This document shows, in pieces, positions 47,817-55,393 of a stretch of 55,393 bases of DNA. Source of the stretch: Candidatus Gemmiger faecavium (lineage in GTDB: Bacteria > Bacillota > Clostridia > Oscillospirales > Ruminococcaceae); contig DXFO01000062.1 of the NCBI GenBank assembly GCA_019114415.1, positions 1 to 55,393 on the forward strand. Reading direction: 5' to 3'. The notes beneath the pieces are model-generated. The model was not told the origin of the DNA and did not search any database. It saw nothing but the letters and a program-made list of their open reading frames with translations. Made by a program: the position numbers and the translations under genes. Each line of letters starts with the position of its first letter. Position 1 is the stretch's first letter.

Positions 47817-48581
47817 ATGGATAACAAGCATGACATCCTTTGCCTTTTGCGCAGCGTTGCAAATGGCGAGACCAAGCCCGAGGACGCACTGCTGGAACTG
47901 AAAGAAGCCCCTTTTGAAGATCTGGGCTATGCCAAGGTGGACCTGCACCGCAGTGTCCGCCAGGGCTCGGCGGAAGTGATCTACGGGGCGGGCAAGACCC
48001 CGGAGCAGATCGCCGGCATTGCGGCGGCCATGGGGGAGCGGGGCTGCAAGAACATCCTCATCACCCGCATCGGCAAGGAAGCTGCCGACTACGTGGCCCA
48101 AAAAGTCCCCCTGGAATACCATGAAAGCCCCCGCCTGGCCCTGGCCTTCCCCGGGGAGCGGCTGAGCCTGGGCAACATCGTGGTGGCTACGGGCGGAACC
48201 AGCGACATGCCGGTGGCGGAGGAAGCCGCCCTCACCGCCGAGGCCATGGGCAACCGTGTCACCCGCCTGTATGACGTGGGCGTGGCCGGGCTGCACCGGC
48301 TGCTGTCCAACCTGGATGTGCTGATGCAGGCCCGCTGCGTGGTGGCGGTAGCCGGCATGGAGGGTGCGCTGGCCTCGGTCATCGGCGGCCTGGTGGACTG
48401 CCCGGTCATTGCCGTGCCCACCAGTGTGGGATACGGCGCCAACTTCGGCGGGCTTTCGGCACTTTTGTCCATGCTCAACTCCTGTGCGTCGGGGTGCAGC
48501 GTGGTCAACATTGACAACGGTTTCGGGGCGGGATATCTCGCCAGCCGCATCAACCAAATGGAGGGTCTGGAAACAAAATGA
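47817..48581 (+). CDS. larB: LarB, nickel-pincer cofactor biosynthesis
   Basis: A 254-residue protein with a C-terminal domain like PurE (AIR carboxylase). LarB carboxylates nicotinic acid adenine dinucleotide and splits off AMP to give pyridinium-3,5-biscarboxylate mononucleotide. Typical segments are DLHRSVRQGSAEVIYGAGKT (near 42-61), VVATGGTSDMPVAEEA (near 122-137) and AGMEGALASVIGGLV, then IAVPTSVGYG. I chose the ATG at 47817 behind AAAGGAGGAG. The stop overlaps the larC start (ATGA), so the two are translationally coupled. Confidence 0.95.
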   Translation: MDNKHDILCLLRSVANGETKPEDALLELKEAPFEDLGYAKVDLHRSVRQGSAEVIYGAGKTPEQIAGIAAAMGERGCKNILITRIGKEAADYVAQKVPLEYHESPRLALAFPGERLSLGNIVVATGGTSDMPVAEEAALTAEAMGNRVTRLYDVGVAGLHRLLSNLDVLMQARCVVAVAGMEGALASVIGGLVDCPVIAVPTSVGYGANFGGLSALLSMLNSCASGCSVVNIDNGFGAGYLASRINQMEGLETK

Positions 48582-49933
48582 AAACGCTTTACATTGAATG
48601 TGCCATGGGTGCGGCCGGAGATATGCTCATGGCATCCCTGTATGAACTTCTGCCGGACAAAGAGGCGTTCCTGTCCACCATGAACGGCCTGGGCCTGCCC
48701 GGCGTTGCGCTGGAAGCAAAACAGGCCAAGACCTGCGGCATTGCAGGCACCCACATGGCGGTGACCGTCCATGGCGAGGAGGAGGTCGAACCCGGTGCTC
48801 CCACCGCCCACAGCCACGGCGAACCCTGCGAGGAAGCCCACCTGCACAGCCATCCCCATGACCATATGCACGGCCATGAGCATGTGCATGACCATGAGCA
48901 CCACCATGAGCATCCCCACGGCGAAGGTCACGACCATCCCCATGGCGAGGGTCACGACCATGCCCACGCCCACCATCACGCCACGCCGGGGCATATTGCG
49001 GAGATCATCAACGGCCTGCCCCTGCCGGAGGAAGTCCGTGCCGCCGCCCGCGCCGTCTACGACGACATTGCCAAAGCCGAGGCCAAGGCCCACGGCTGCC
49101 CGGTGGGGGACGTCCACTATCACGAGGTGGGCGCTCTGGATGCCGTGGCTGATGTGACCGGCGTCTGCTACGCCCTGTATCTGCTGCACCCGGACAAGAT
49201 CGTGGTGTCGTCCATCCATGTGGGCAGCGGCACGGTGCGCTGTGCTCACGGTGTCATGCCGGTGCCGGCCCCCGCCACCGCCAACCTGCTGGCAGGCGTC
49301 CCCACCTATGGCGGCAGCGTCATGGGCGAACTGTGCACCCCCACCGGTGCGGCGTTGCTGGCCCACTTTGCCGGGAGCTTCGGCCCCATGCCGGTCATGG
49401 CGGTGGAGCAGATCGGTGTGGGCATCGGCACCAAGGATTTCGGCCAGGCCAACTGTGTGCGGGCTTTCTGGGGCGATACCCGGGAGGAAGCCAATGGCCA
49501 GATCACCGAGCTGGTCTGCAACATTGACGACATGACCCCGGAGGCCCTTGCCTTTGCCTGCGGCCGTCTGCTGGAACTGGGCGCCCTGGACGTCTACACC
49601 GTCCCCGGTACCATGAAGAAAGGCCGCCCCGGCCATCTGCTGACGGTGCTGTGCGACGCCAATAAAGTCTCCGACCTGGTGCGGGAAGTCCTGCGCCATA
49701 CCACCAGCAACGGCCTGCGGGTGCGCCATTGCGAAAAGTATTTCCTGGAACCCTCGGCAGGGGAGGTACAGACCCAGTGGGGGCCGGTGCGCGTCAAGTA
49801 TGCACAGGGCTTCGGCATCCGCCACGCAAAACCCGAGTATGAGGACGCCGCCGCCCTGGCACGCAAGCACGGTGTGTCCTATCAGCAGGTTATGGAGCAG
49901 GTGCTCCGCCAGATCGACGCTGACAAAACCTGA
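48578..49933 (+). CDS. larC: LarC, nickel insertion (full-length, His-rich)
   Basis: A 451-residue CTP-dependent cyclometallase that inserts nickel into the pincer nucleotide. It starts LYIECAMGAAGDMLMASLY and has VHYHEVGALDAVADVTG (near 178-194), GELCTPTGAALLAHF, and the C-terminal LarC2 domain from CNIDDMTPE. Residues 78-134 hold 26 His, a probable nickel-storing or loading segment; part is a tandem 24-bp DNA repeat. LarC1 and LarC2 are in one frame, unlike Lactiplantibacillus plantarum, which needs a ribosomal frameshift. The nickel transporter genes follow. Confidence 0.95.
   Translation: MKTLYIECAMGAAGDMLMASLYELLPDKEAFLSTMNGLGLPGVALEAKQAKTCGIAGTHMAVTVHGEEEVEPGAPTAHSHGEPCEEAHLHSHPHDHMHGHEHVHDHEHHHEHPHGEGHDHPHGEGHDHAHAHHHATPGHIAEIINGLPLPEEVRAAARAVYDDIAKAEAKAHGCPVGDVHYHEVGALDAVADVTGVCYALYLLHPDKIVVSSIHVGSGTVRCAHGVMPVPAPATANLLAGVPTYGGSVMGELCTPTGAALLAHFAGSFGPMPVMAVEQIGVGIGTKDFGQANCVRAFWGDTREEANGQITELVCNIDDMTPEALAFACGRLLELGALDVYTVPGTMKKGRPGHLLTVLCDANKVSDLVREVLRHTTSNGLRVRHCEKYFLEPSAGEVQTQWGPVRVKYAQGFGIRHAKPEYEDAAALARKHGVSYQQVMEQVLRQIDADKT
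48911..48958 (+). repeat. Tandem 24-bp repeat in larC
   Basis: Two copies at 48911-48934 and 48935-48958 differ at only two bases and each encodes HPHGEGHD. It is part of the His-rich segment and could change in copy number. Confidence 0.85.
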
Positions 49934-49993
49934 ATGAACGCGGCTTCCCCGCGGCCAAAACGGCGGGGTCTATGACAGAAAGAGATGAATACG

Positions 49994-51610
49994 ATGCAGA
50001 CAAAACGGATCTTTTCTCTGATGCTGGCAGCCGCCATGGCGGCAGGCCTGCTGGCAGGCTGCGGCGGACAGGATACCTCCGCGCAGGCTACCGCCGAACA
50101 GACGGAGGCCAAGGACTCGGTGGTCATTGCCATGGGGCCGACCTCGGAGCCGGAAGCGGGCTTTGACCCGGCCTACGGCTGGGGCGCGGGCGAGCACGTC
50201 CATGAGCCCCTGATCCAGAGCACCCTCACCGTCACCAACACCGACCTGACCATCGGGTATGACCTTGCCACCTCCTGCGAGGCCAGCGAGGACGGCCTGA
50301 CCTGGACGGTCACCATCCGGGACGACGTCAAGTTTACCGACGGCGAGCCCCTGACGGCGGAGGACGTGGCCTTCACCTACAATACCGTCAAGGCGTCCAG
50401 CTCGGTCAACGACTTCACCATGCTGGACTATGCCGAGGCGGTGGACGACACCACGGTGGTGTTCCATATGGCCCATGCCTTCTCCATCTGGCCCTACACC
50501 ATGGCCATTGTGGGTATCGTGCCGGAACACGCCTATGACAGCGCCACCTACGGTTCCAACCCCATCGGGTCGGGCCGGTACATTCTGAAACAGTGGGACC
50601 GGGGCCAGCAGGTCATTCTGGAAGCCAACCCCGACTACTACGGCGAACAACCGAAAATGAAGCAGGTGACCATCCTCTTCATGGAGGAGGACGCCGCTTT
50701 CCTGGCCGCTCAGGCGGGCCAGGTGGACGTGGCCTATACCTCCGCCACCTACTCCGACCAGACCATCGGCGGCTACACCCTGACGGCTTACGACAGCGTG
50801 GATAACCGCGGCATCAACCTTCCCGCGGCGGAACCCTCGGTCAACGCCGACGGCGTGGCCACCGGCAACGCGGTGACGGCGGACATTGCGGTGCGCCGGG
50901 CCATCAATATCGGCATCGACCGCCAGGAGATGATCGACAACGTTCTCAACGGCTACGGTACGCCCGCATACAGCGTCTGTGACCAGCTGCCCTGGTACAA
51001 CCCGGCATCGGAAGTGGAATACGATCCCGAAGCCGCCACCCAGATCCTGGACGAGGCCGGCTGGGTCATGGGCAGTGACGGCGTGCGGGAAAAGGACGGC
51101 GTCAGGGCGGAGCTGAATCTGCTGTATTCCAACGGAGACTCGGTGCGCCAGGCACTGGCGGCAGACCTGGCCAACCAGCTGGGCGAACTGGGCATTCAGT
51201 GCACCATCGAGGGCGTGGGCTGGGATACCGCCTATGACCGTGCCCAGTCCACGCCGCTGGTCTGGGGCTGGGGTGCGCACACGCCCATGGAACTGTACAA
51301 CATTTACTACTCCCCGGAGGATGCCGGCACGGCGGGGTACTCGCCCTATTCCAACGATACGGTGGATCAGTATATGGACGAAGCCCTTGCCTGCAGCGAC
51401 CTGGAACAGTCCTATGAACTGTGGCAGAAAGCCCAGTGGGACGGCACCACCGGCGTCACCCAGGACGGGGACATCCCCTGGGTGTGGCTGGTCAACGTCA
51501 GCCACCTGTACTGGGTGCGCGACGGCCTGCAGGTGGCCGAGCAGAAGATCCACCCCCACGGCCACGGCTGGTCTATTGTGAACAACGTGGATCAGTGGAG
51601 CTGGGCATGA
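49994..51610 (+). CDS. Solute-binding lipoprotein of a Nik/Opp-type ABC transporter (probable nickel)
   Basis: A 538-residue SBP family 5 lipoprotein. I chose the ATG at 49994, 9 nt after AAAGAG; the ATG at 49985 touches that site. The lipobox is LLAGC (Cys23). Family features are EPLIQS near the N-terminus, LTWTVTIRDDVKFTDGEPLTAEDVAFTYN (about 95-125 region) and an IRRAINIGIDRQ-like AVRRAINIGIDR. The C-terminus has KIHPHGHGW, which may help bind metal. By family it could bind peptides, but placement directly after larEBC makes nickel or a nickel chelate the likely ligand. Gene 1 of five in the transporter. Confidence 0.88.
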   Translation: MQTKRIFSLMLAAAMAAGLLAGCGGQDTSAQATAEQTEAKDSVVIAMGPTSEPEAGFDPAYGWGAGEHVHEPLIQSTLTVTNTDLTIGYDLATSCEASEDGLTWTVTIRDDVKFTDGEPLTAEDVAFTYNTVKASSSVNDFTMLDYAEAVDDTTVVFHMAHAFSIWPYTMAIVGIVPEHAYDSATYGSNPIGSGRYILKQWDRGQQVILEANPDYYGEQPKMKQVTILFMEEDAAFLAAQAGQVDVAYTSATYSDQTIGGYTLTAYDSVDNRGINLPAAEPSVNADGVATGNAVTADIAVRRAINIGIDRQEMIDNVLNGYGTPAYSVCDQLPWYNPASEVEYDPEAATQILDEAGWVMGSDGVREKDGVRAELNLLYSNGDSVRQALAADLANQLGELGIQCTIEGVGWDTAYDRAQSTPLVWGWGAHTPMELYNIYYSPEDAGTAGYSPYSNDTVDQYMDEALACSDLEQSYELWQKAQWDGTTGVTQDGDIPWVWLVNVSHLYWVRDGLQVAEQKIHPHGHGWSIVNNVDQWSWA

Positions 51611-51762
51611 CCGTTTCCGTTCCCCTGTACGGGGGAACGTGATGCGGGGTATACGGGAGACCTGCCGGAACCGCAGCCGCACAGGGGCGACGGAGCGTCC
51701 GCCTTTGTGCGGCTGTGCCGCGGGCAGAAAAGTCCCTGGAAACGCAAGGAAAGGATGGGATT

Positions 51763-52758
51763 TTGTTGAAACACCGCCTCCGGTTTGCAGCGGGAAAGCT
51801 GCTCAGGATGGCATTGCTGATGCTGGGGGTCAGTATCCTGACCTTTGCGCTGATGACCGCCTCCCCCCTGGACCCGCTGCAGACAAACGTGGGCCAGGTG
51901 GCGCTGGGCTCCATGAGCGCCGAACAGGTGGCCAAGCTGGAAGCCTACTGGGGCGTGGGTACGCCGCCGGTGGAGCGCTACCTGGGCTGGCTGGGCGACG
52001 TGCTCCATGGTGACTTCGGGACCTCGCTGCTTTACCGCCAACCGGTGCTGGAAGTGGTGGGCCAGCGGCTGGCAGGGTCCTTGTGGCTGCTGCTGTTTGC
52101 CTGGATCATCTCGGGTGTGCTGGGCCTTGTGCTGGGCGTGACGGCGGGGGCGACCCGCGGCCGTCTGCCCGACCGCCTGATCCGCGGATACTGCCTGCTC
52201 ATTTCCAGCACGCCGGCATTCTGGCTGGCCCTGCTACTTTTGCTGATCTTCTCGGTCTGGCTGGGATGGCTGCCCATCGGGCTGTCGGTGCCCATCGGGG
52301 CGGACGCCGCCAGCATTACCCTGGCGGACCGGATCCGGCACGCCATTTTGCCCGCCCTGACCCTGAGCATCACCGGCGTGGCCAACATTGCCCTGCACAC
52401 GCGGGAAAAGATGGTGGATGTCCTCAACAGCGACTACGCCCTGTTTGCCCGCGCCCGGGGAGAGTCCGACCTGCGCATCGTGCTGCGGCATGGGCTGCGC
52501 AATGTGGCTCTGCCTGCCATCACGCTGCAGTTTGCCTCCATCAGTGAGATCATCGGCGGCTCGGTGGTGGTGGAACAGGTCTTTACCTATCCCGGACTGG
52601 GACAGGCTGCCGTCACAGCGGGCCTGGGCAGCGATATGCCCCTTTTGCTGGGCATCACCGTCATTACGTCGGCCATCGTGTTCGGCGGCAATCTGATTGC
52701 CGACCTGCTGTACGGCGTGGTGGACCCCAAGATCAGAAGGGGGGCGGCCAGGGAATGA
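51763..52758 (+). CDS. ABC transporter permease, NikB/OppB type
   Basis: A 331-residue membrane protein with six segments. The start is a TTG at 51763 (or the next TTG at 51766) after AAGGAAAGGA; no ATG fits, and the frame upstream is not protein-like. The EAA loop is visible as YALFARARGESDLRIVLRHGLRNVALP (near 225-251), and VEQVFTYPGLGQ follows, both typical of DppB/NikB permeases. The WGVGTPPVERYLGWLGDVLHGDFGTS segment is the conserved periplasmic part. It pairs with the next permease, whose start overlaps this stop (ATGA). Confidence 0.9.
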   Translation: MLKHRLRFAAGKLLRMALLMLGVSILTFALMTASPLDPLQTNVGQVALGSMSAEQVAKLEAYWGVGTPPVERYLGWLGDVLHGDFGTSLLYRQPVLEVVGQRLAGSLWLLLFAWIISGVLGLVLGVTAGATRGRLPDRLIRGYCLLISSTPAFWLALLLLLIFSVWLGWLPIGLSVPIGADAASITLADRIRHAILPALTLSITGVANIALHTREKMVDVLNSDYALFARARGESDLRIVLRHGLRNVALPAITLQFASISEIIGGSVVVEQVFTYPGLGQAAVTAGLGSDMPLLLGITVITSAIVFGGNLIADLLYGVVDPKIRRGAARE

Positions 52759-53579
52759 AAGTAACCAACCGCAGACGCAGCACGCTGGTGCTGGTCCTGC
52801 TTGCCGTGGCGGTGCTGGCCGCCGTTACCGTGGCCGGAATGCTCCTGAACAGCCGGGCCATGGAGACGGATTTTGCCCGCAAAAATCTGATGCCCTGTCT
52901 GGAGTTTCCCTTCGGCACTGACTGGATGGGCCGGGATATGCTGGCCCGGACGCTGGCGGGCCTTTCCCTGAGCATCCGCATCGGCCTGCTGACCGCGGCG
53001 GTCAGCGCCTGCATCGCCCTGGCTATGGGCGTTGTTTCGGCCACCATGGGCCGCTGGGCGGACCGGGCCGTCTGCTTTGTCATTGACCTGGTCATGGGCA
53101 TCCCCCATATCCTGCTGGTCATGCTCATCTCCATTGCCTGCGGCAAGGGATTTGCGGGCGTGGTGGCAGGCGTTGCCCTGAGCCACTGGACCTCTCTGGC
53201 CCGGGTCATCCGGGGCGAGGTCATGCAGCTGCGCCAGGCACCCTATATCCTGGCCGCGCAGAAACTGGGCGTCCGCCCGTGGCAGATCGTCCGGCGGCAT
53301 ATGCTGGTGCATCTGCTGCCCCAGTTCCTCACCGGACTGATTTTGCTTTTCCCCCATGCCATCCTGCATGAGGCCAGCGTGACCTTTCTGGGCTTTGGCC
53401 TGTCGTCGGAACAGCCGGCCATCGGCGTCATTTTGTCCGAGAGCATGCGGTATCTCACCACGGGGAAATGGTGGCTGGCGCTGTTCCCCGGCATTTCGCT
53501 GGTGATCGTTGTGCTGCTGTTTGCCCTGCTGGGGGAGCGGCTGCGTCTGCTGCTGGACCCCGCCAGCGCACAGGAATGA
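52755..53579 (+). CDS. ABC transporter permease, NikC/DppC type
   Basis: A 274-residue permease with a short N-terminal tail, one membrane segment, then the conserved FGTDWMGRDMLARTLAGLSLSIRIG (near 54-78) and five further segments. The EAA loop is YILAAQKLGVRPWQIVRRHMLVHLLP (near 165-190). EASVTFLGFGLSSEQPAIGVIL near the C-terminus is the typical DppC/NikC segment. It overlaps the stop of the preceding permease by 4 bp and is followed after 11 bp by the first ATPase. Together they form the channel of the importer. Confidence 0.92.
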   Translation: MKVTNRRRSTLVLVLLAVAVLAAVTVAGMLLNSRAMETDFARKNLMPCLEFPFGTDWMGRDMLARTLAGLSLSIRIGLLTAAVSACIALAMGVVSATMGRWADRAVCFVIDLVMGIPHILLVMLISIACGKGFAGVVAGVALSHWTSLARVIRGEVMQLRQAPYILAAQKLGVRPWQIVRRHMLVHLLPQFLTGLILLFPHAILHEASVTFLGFGLSSEQPAIGVILSESMRYLTTGKWWLALFPGISLVIVVLLFALLGERLRLLLDPASAQE

Positions 53580-53590
53580 GGAGGCCGACC

Positions 53591-54526
53591 ATGCAGCCAA
53601 TATTGCAAATCGAACATCTGTCCATCCGTTTTACCCAGTACGCCAAGGGCCTGCACCGGCGGGAACTGCCGGTCATCAAGGACTTGTCCCTGACCATCGA
53701 ACCGGGGCAGGTGGTAGCGGTGGTGGGCGCCAGCGGGTCGGGCAAAAGCCTGCTGGCCCATGGCATCCTGCACATTTTGCCCCGCAACAGCCACATGGAG
53801 GGCCGCATCCTGTACGACGGCAGCGACCTGACCCCCAAGCGCGCCGCCAAACTGCGCGGGCATGAGATCGTGCTGGTCCCCCAGGGCGTGACCTACCTGG
53901 ACCCCCTGATGAAGGTGGGGGCACAGGTGCGCGGCGACGATGCAAGCCCCGCCGCGAAACAGCGAGCCCGGGAGGCACTGGCCCGTTACGGCCTTGCCCC
54001 CGAGACGGAGCAGCTCTATCCCTTTGAGCTTTCGGGCGGCATGGCGCGCCGGGTGCTGATTGCCACGGCGGTCACCCAGTCGCCCCGGCTCATCATTGCC
54101 GACGAGCCCACACCGGGCCTGGACGCGAAGGCTGCGGGCCGTATCCTGGGGCATTTCCGGGAGCTGGCCCAGGGCGGCGCGGGCGTGCTGCTCATCACCC
54201 ATGACCTGGAACTGGCCCTGACCATCGCCGACCAGGTAGCGGTGTTTTACGCGGGCCAGACCATCGAGGTGGCGTCCGCTGACGATTTTGCCGACCCCGC
54301 CGCCCTGCGCCATCCCTTTACCCGGGCGCTGTGGCGGGCCATGCCGGAGCACGGGTTCCAGCCCATCCAGGGAGCGCAGCCCTATCCCGGCACCATGGCC
54401 GCGGGCTGTCCCTTTGCGGGACAGTGCGCCCGCAGCACGCCCCAGTGCCGGGAAGCCGGGGAAGTCCCCCTGCATTCCTGGCAGGGCGGCATGGTGCGGT
54501 GCCTTAACCCGCAGACGGAGGAATGA
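53591..54526 (+). CDS. ABC transporter ATPase, NikD/DppD type
   Basis: A 311-residue ATPase. Walker A is GASGSGKSLL (near 44-53), the signature is LSGGMARRV, and Walker B is LIIADEPTPGLD. The C-terminal region after about 255 is the oligopeptide/nickel importer extension with GCPFAGQCARSTPQCRE and a final Cys, which in relatives can hold a Fe-S cluster or regulate. I chose the ATG at 53591 after GAGGCC; the frame is open upstream but inside the permease gene. It works with the ATPase encoded next, as in NikDE. Confidence 0.92.
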   Translation: MQPILQIEHLSIRFTQYAKGLHRRELPVIKDLSLTIEPGQVVAVVGASGSGKSLLAHGILHILPRNSHMEGRILYDGSDLTPKRAAKLRGHEIVLVPQGVTYLDPLMKVGAQVRGDDASPAAKQRAREALARYGLAPETEQLYPFELSGGMARRVLIATAVTQSPRLIIADEPTPGLDAKAAGRILGHFRELAQGGAGVLLITHDLELALTIADQVAVFYAGQTIEVASADDFADPAALRHPFTRALWRAMPEHGFQPIQGAQPYPGTMAAGCPFAGQCARSTPQCREAGEVPLHSWQGGMVRCLNPQTEE

Positions 54527-54528
54527 CC

Positions 54529-55137
54529 ATGACCCTGCAAGCAAACAATGTGACCTTTACCTACCGCGGCAGGCACGGCGCGCCGGTGCTGCAAAACATC
54601 AGCCTGACCATACAGTCCGGCGAGCGGGTGGGCCTCAAGGCGCCCAGCGGCCGTGGCAAGACCACGCTCTGCCGCCTGCTGGCAGGATATGAACGCCCGC
54701 AGTCCGGCCAGGTGCTGCTGGACGGCCAGCCGGTGTGGGGAATGCGGGGCGTCTGCCCGGTACAGATGATGTGGCAGCACCCCGAGACGGTGGTGGACCC
54801 GCTGCTGCGCTTGGGAGCGACCCTGGAGGAAAGCGGCCCCGTCGACCGCCGCCTGCTGGCGGAACTGCACATCGAGGACGGCTGGATGGAGCGCTACCCG
54901 GCGGAACTTTCCGGCGGAGAATTGCAGCGTTTCTGTCTGGCACGGGCCTTGAACCCGGCCACGCGGTTTTTGCTGTGCGATGAGATCTCGGCCATGCTGG
55001 ATCTGGTGACCCAGGCGCAGATCTGGGATTTCCTCGTCCGGGAAGCCGAACGCCGGGAACTGGGGCTGCTCATCGTCAGCCACAGCGACAGCCTGCTGGA
55101 GCAGGTCTGCACCCGCATCGAAACTCTGCCTGTCTGA
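54529..55137 (+). CDS. ABC transporter ATPase, NikE type (short)
   Basis: A 202-residue ATPase. Walker A is APSGRGKTTL (near 38-47), the signature is LSGGELQRF, and Walker B is LLCDEISAMLD. The ATG at 54529 is 7 nt after GGAGG; the ATG at 54523 is too close to it. It is shorter than DppF/OppF because it lacks the C-terminal extension, which resembles NikE. Last gene of the lar-nik run, followed by terminator-like hairpins. Confidence 0.9.
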   Translation: MTLQANNVTFTYRGRHGAPVLQNISLTIQSGERVGLKAPSGRGKTTLCRLLAGYERPQSGQVLLDGQPVWGMRGVCPVQMMWQHPETVVDPLLRLGATLEESGPVDRRLLAELHIEDGWMERYPAELSGGELQRFCLARALNPATRFLLCDEISAMLDLVTQAQIWDFLVREAERRELGLLIVSHSDSLLEQVCTRIETLPV

Positions 55138-55218
55138 AATGCCCCGCCCGAGGATACCCCCATCCGCGGCGCCGGGATTTTCCCAAAAAGCAAGCCGGAA
55201 TACCCCAAAACACAAAAC

Positions 55219-55268
55219 AGCCGCGCCCGTGTCAGGAGCACAAAAGGTTCCCGGACACGGGCGCGGCT
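55219..55268. terminator. Terminator after the nickel transporter genes
   Basis: AGCCGCGCCCGTGTC (55219-55233) pairs exactly with GACACGGGCGCGGCT (55254-55268). T content is higher on the minus-strand side, so it may also serve a minus-strand gene beyond the window. Confidence 0.8.
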
Positions 55269-55287
55269 GCATTTGTATGGAGAAAAG

Positions 55288-55334
55288 CAGCGCGCCACCC
55301 GCGGCCCTGTGGCCGTATGGGTGGCGTCGCGCTG
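55288..55334 (-). terminator. Second hairpin near the right end
   Basis: CAGCGCGCCACCC (55288-55300) pairs with GGGTGGCG-T-CGCGCTG (55319-55334). On the minus strand CTTTTCTCC follows, so it probably ends a gene lying to the right of the window. No gene is seen from 55138 to the end. Confidence 0.6.
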
Positions 55335-55393
55335 ATCTATATAATGGCCCGCTGTATGGGGACCGTGCCAGTCGTTGCATCAGGCAGGTCCGG

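Noticed and set aside
48770-48980. Repeated CAT/CAC pattern in larC considered as a non-coding repeat array
   Set aside because: It stays in frame and encodes the His-rich segment of LarC, so it is a coding repeat.

Overview
The window is about 55 kb of GC-rich DNA, dense with genes on both strands. It holds no rRNA, prophage, insertion sequence or CRISPR array. Good -35/-10 promoters, AGGAGG-type ribosome sites, butyryl-CoA dehydrogenase next to etfBA, clostridial-type PTS proteins and many P/T-rich lipoproteins point to a butyrate-producing Oscillospiraceae gut Firmicute (Gemmiger, Subdoligranulum or Faecalibacterium type). That placement is inferred from gene content, not from a marker gene.

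Layout. 1-2.7 kb: 3' end of an acyl-CoA dehydrogenase, then etfB and etfA. 2.8-4.3 kb, minus: 5-formyl-THF cyclo-ligase and a lipoprotein. 4.5-11.7 kb, plus: a surface-polysaccharide operon (rfbC, Wzm/Wzt-type ABC exporter, two paralogous double-domain GT2 enzymes around a membrane protein). 11.7-19.4 kb, minus: a KdgK-like sugar kinase, an XRE regulator/DUF3169-type pair with three identical operators, the trehalose operon (treR, treB, treC) with its operators, and a DegV protein. 19.5-27.8 kb, plus: a six-gene envelope operon with a LegB-like sugar dehydratase, a DUF2142-type protein, and two copies of a two-gene module (large GT-C-like membrane protein plus small doubly anchored companion). 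27.9-30.3 kb: ECF sigma, zinc-finger anti-sigma, a membrane protein, TspO. 30.3-32.3 kb, minus: Lrp regulator, zinc-ribbon membrane protein, GT2. Back to back with lrp lies an orphan promoter-terminator unit that probably makes a small RNA of about 90 nt. 32.7-39.4 kb: gamma carbonic anhydrase, HAD phosphatase, ptsH-ptsI, and an alcohol/aldehyde dehydrogenase pair with an unusual 98-nt overlap. 39.4-46.3 kb: a lipoprotein, a Zn/Cd efflux operon (ArsR repressor, separate HMA protein, P-type ATPase), further exported proteins, a four-helix-bundle gene in AT-richer DNA, and tRNA-Leu(CAA). 46.4-55.1 kb, plus: a DUF3842-type gene, then larE-larB-larC followed by a five-gene Nik/Opp-type ABC transporter.

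The two most interesting regions are the lar-nik cluster and the duplicated GT-C/companion operon. The first appears to join nickel uptake to synthesis of the nickel-pincer nucleotide cofactor; its LarC is one open frame with a 26-histidine segment, and no LarA is in view. The second has no function I can name from sequence. The PTS parts are linked in function: TreB here lacks an EIIA domain and would receive phosphate from EI and HPr encoded at 34-36 kb. That HPr has Lys instead of Ser at position 46, so it should not act as the usual HPr(Ser-P) catabolite signal.
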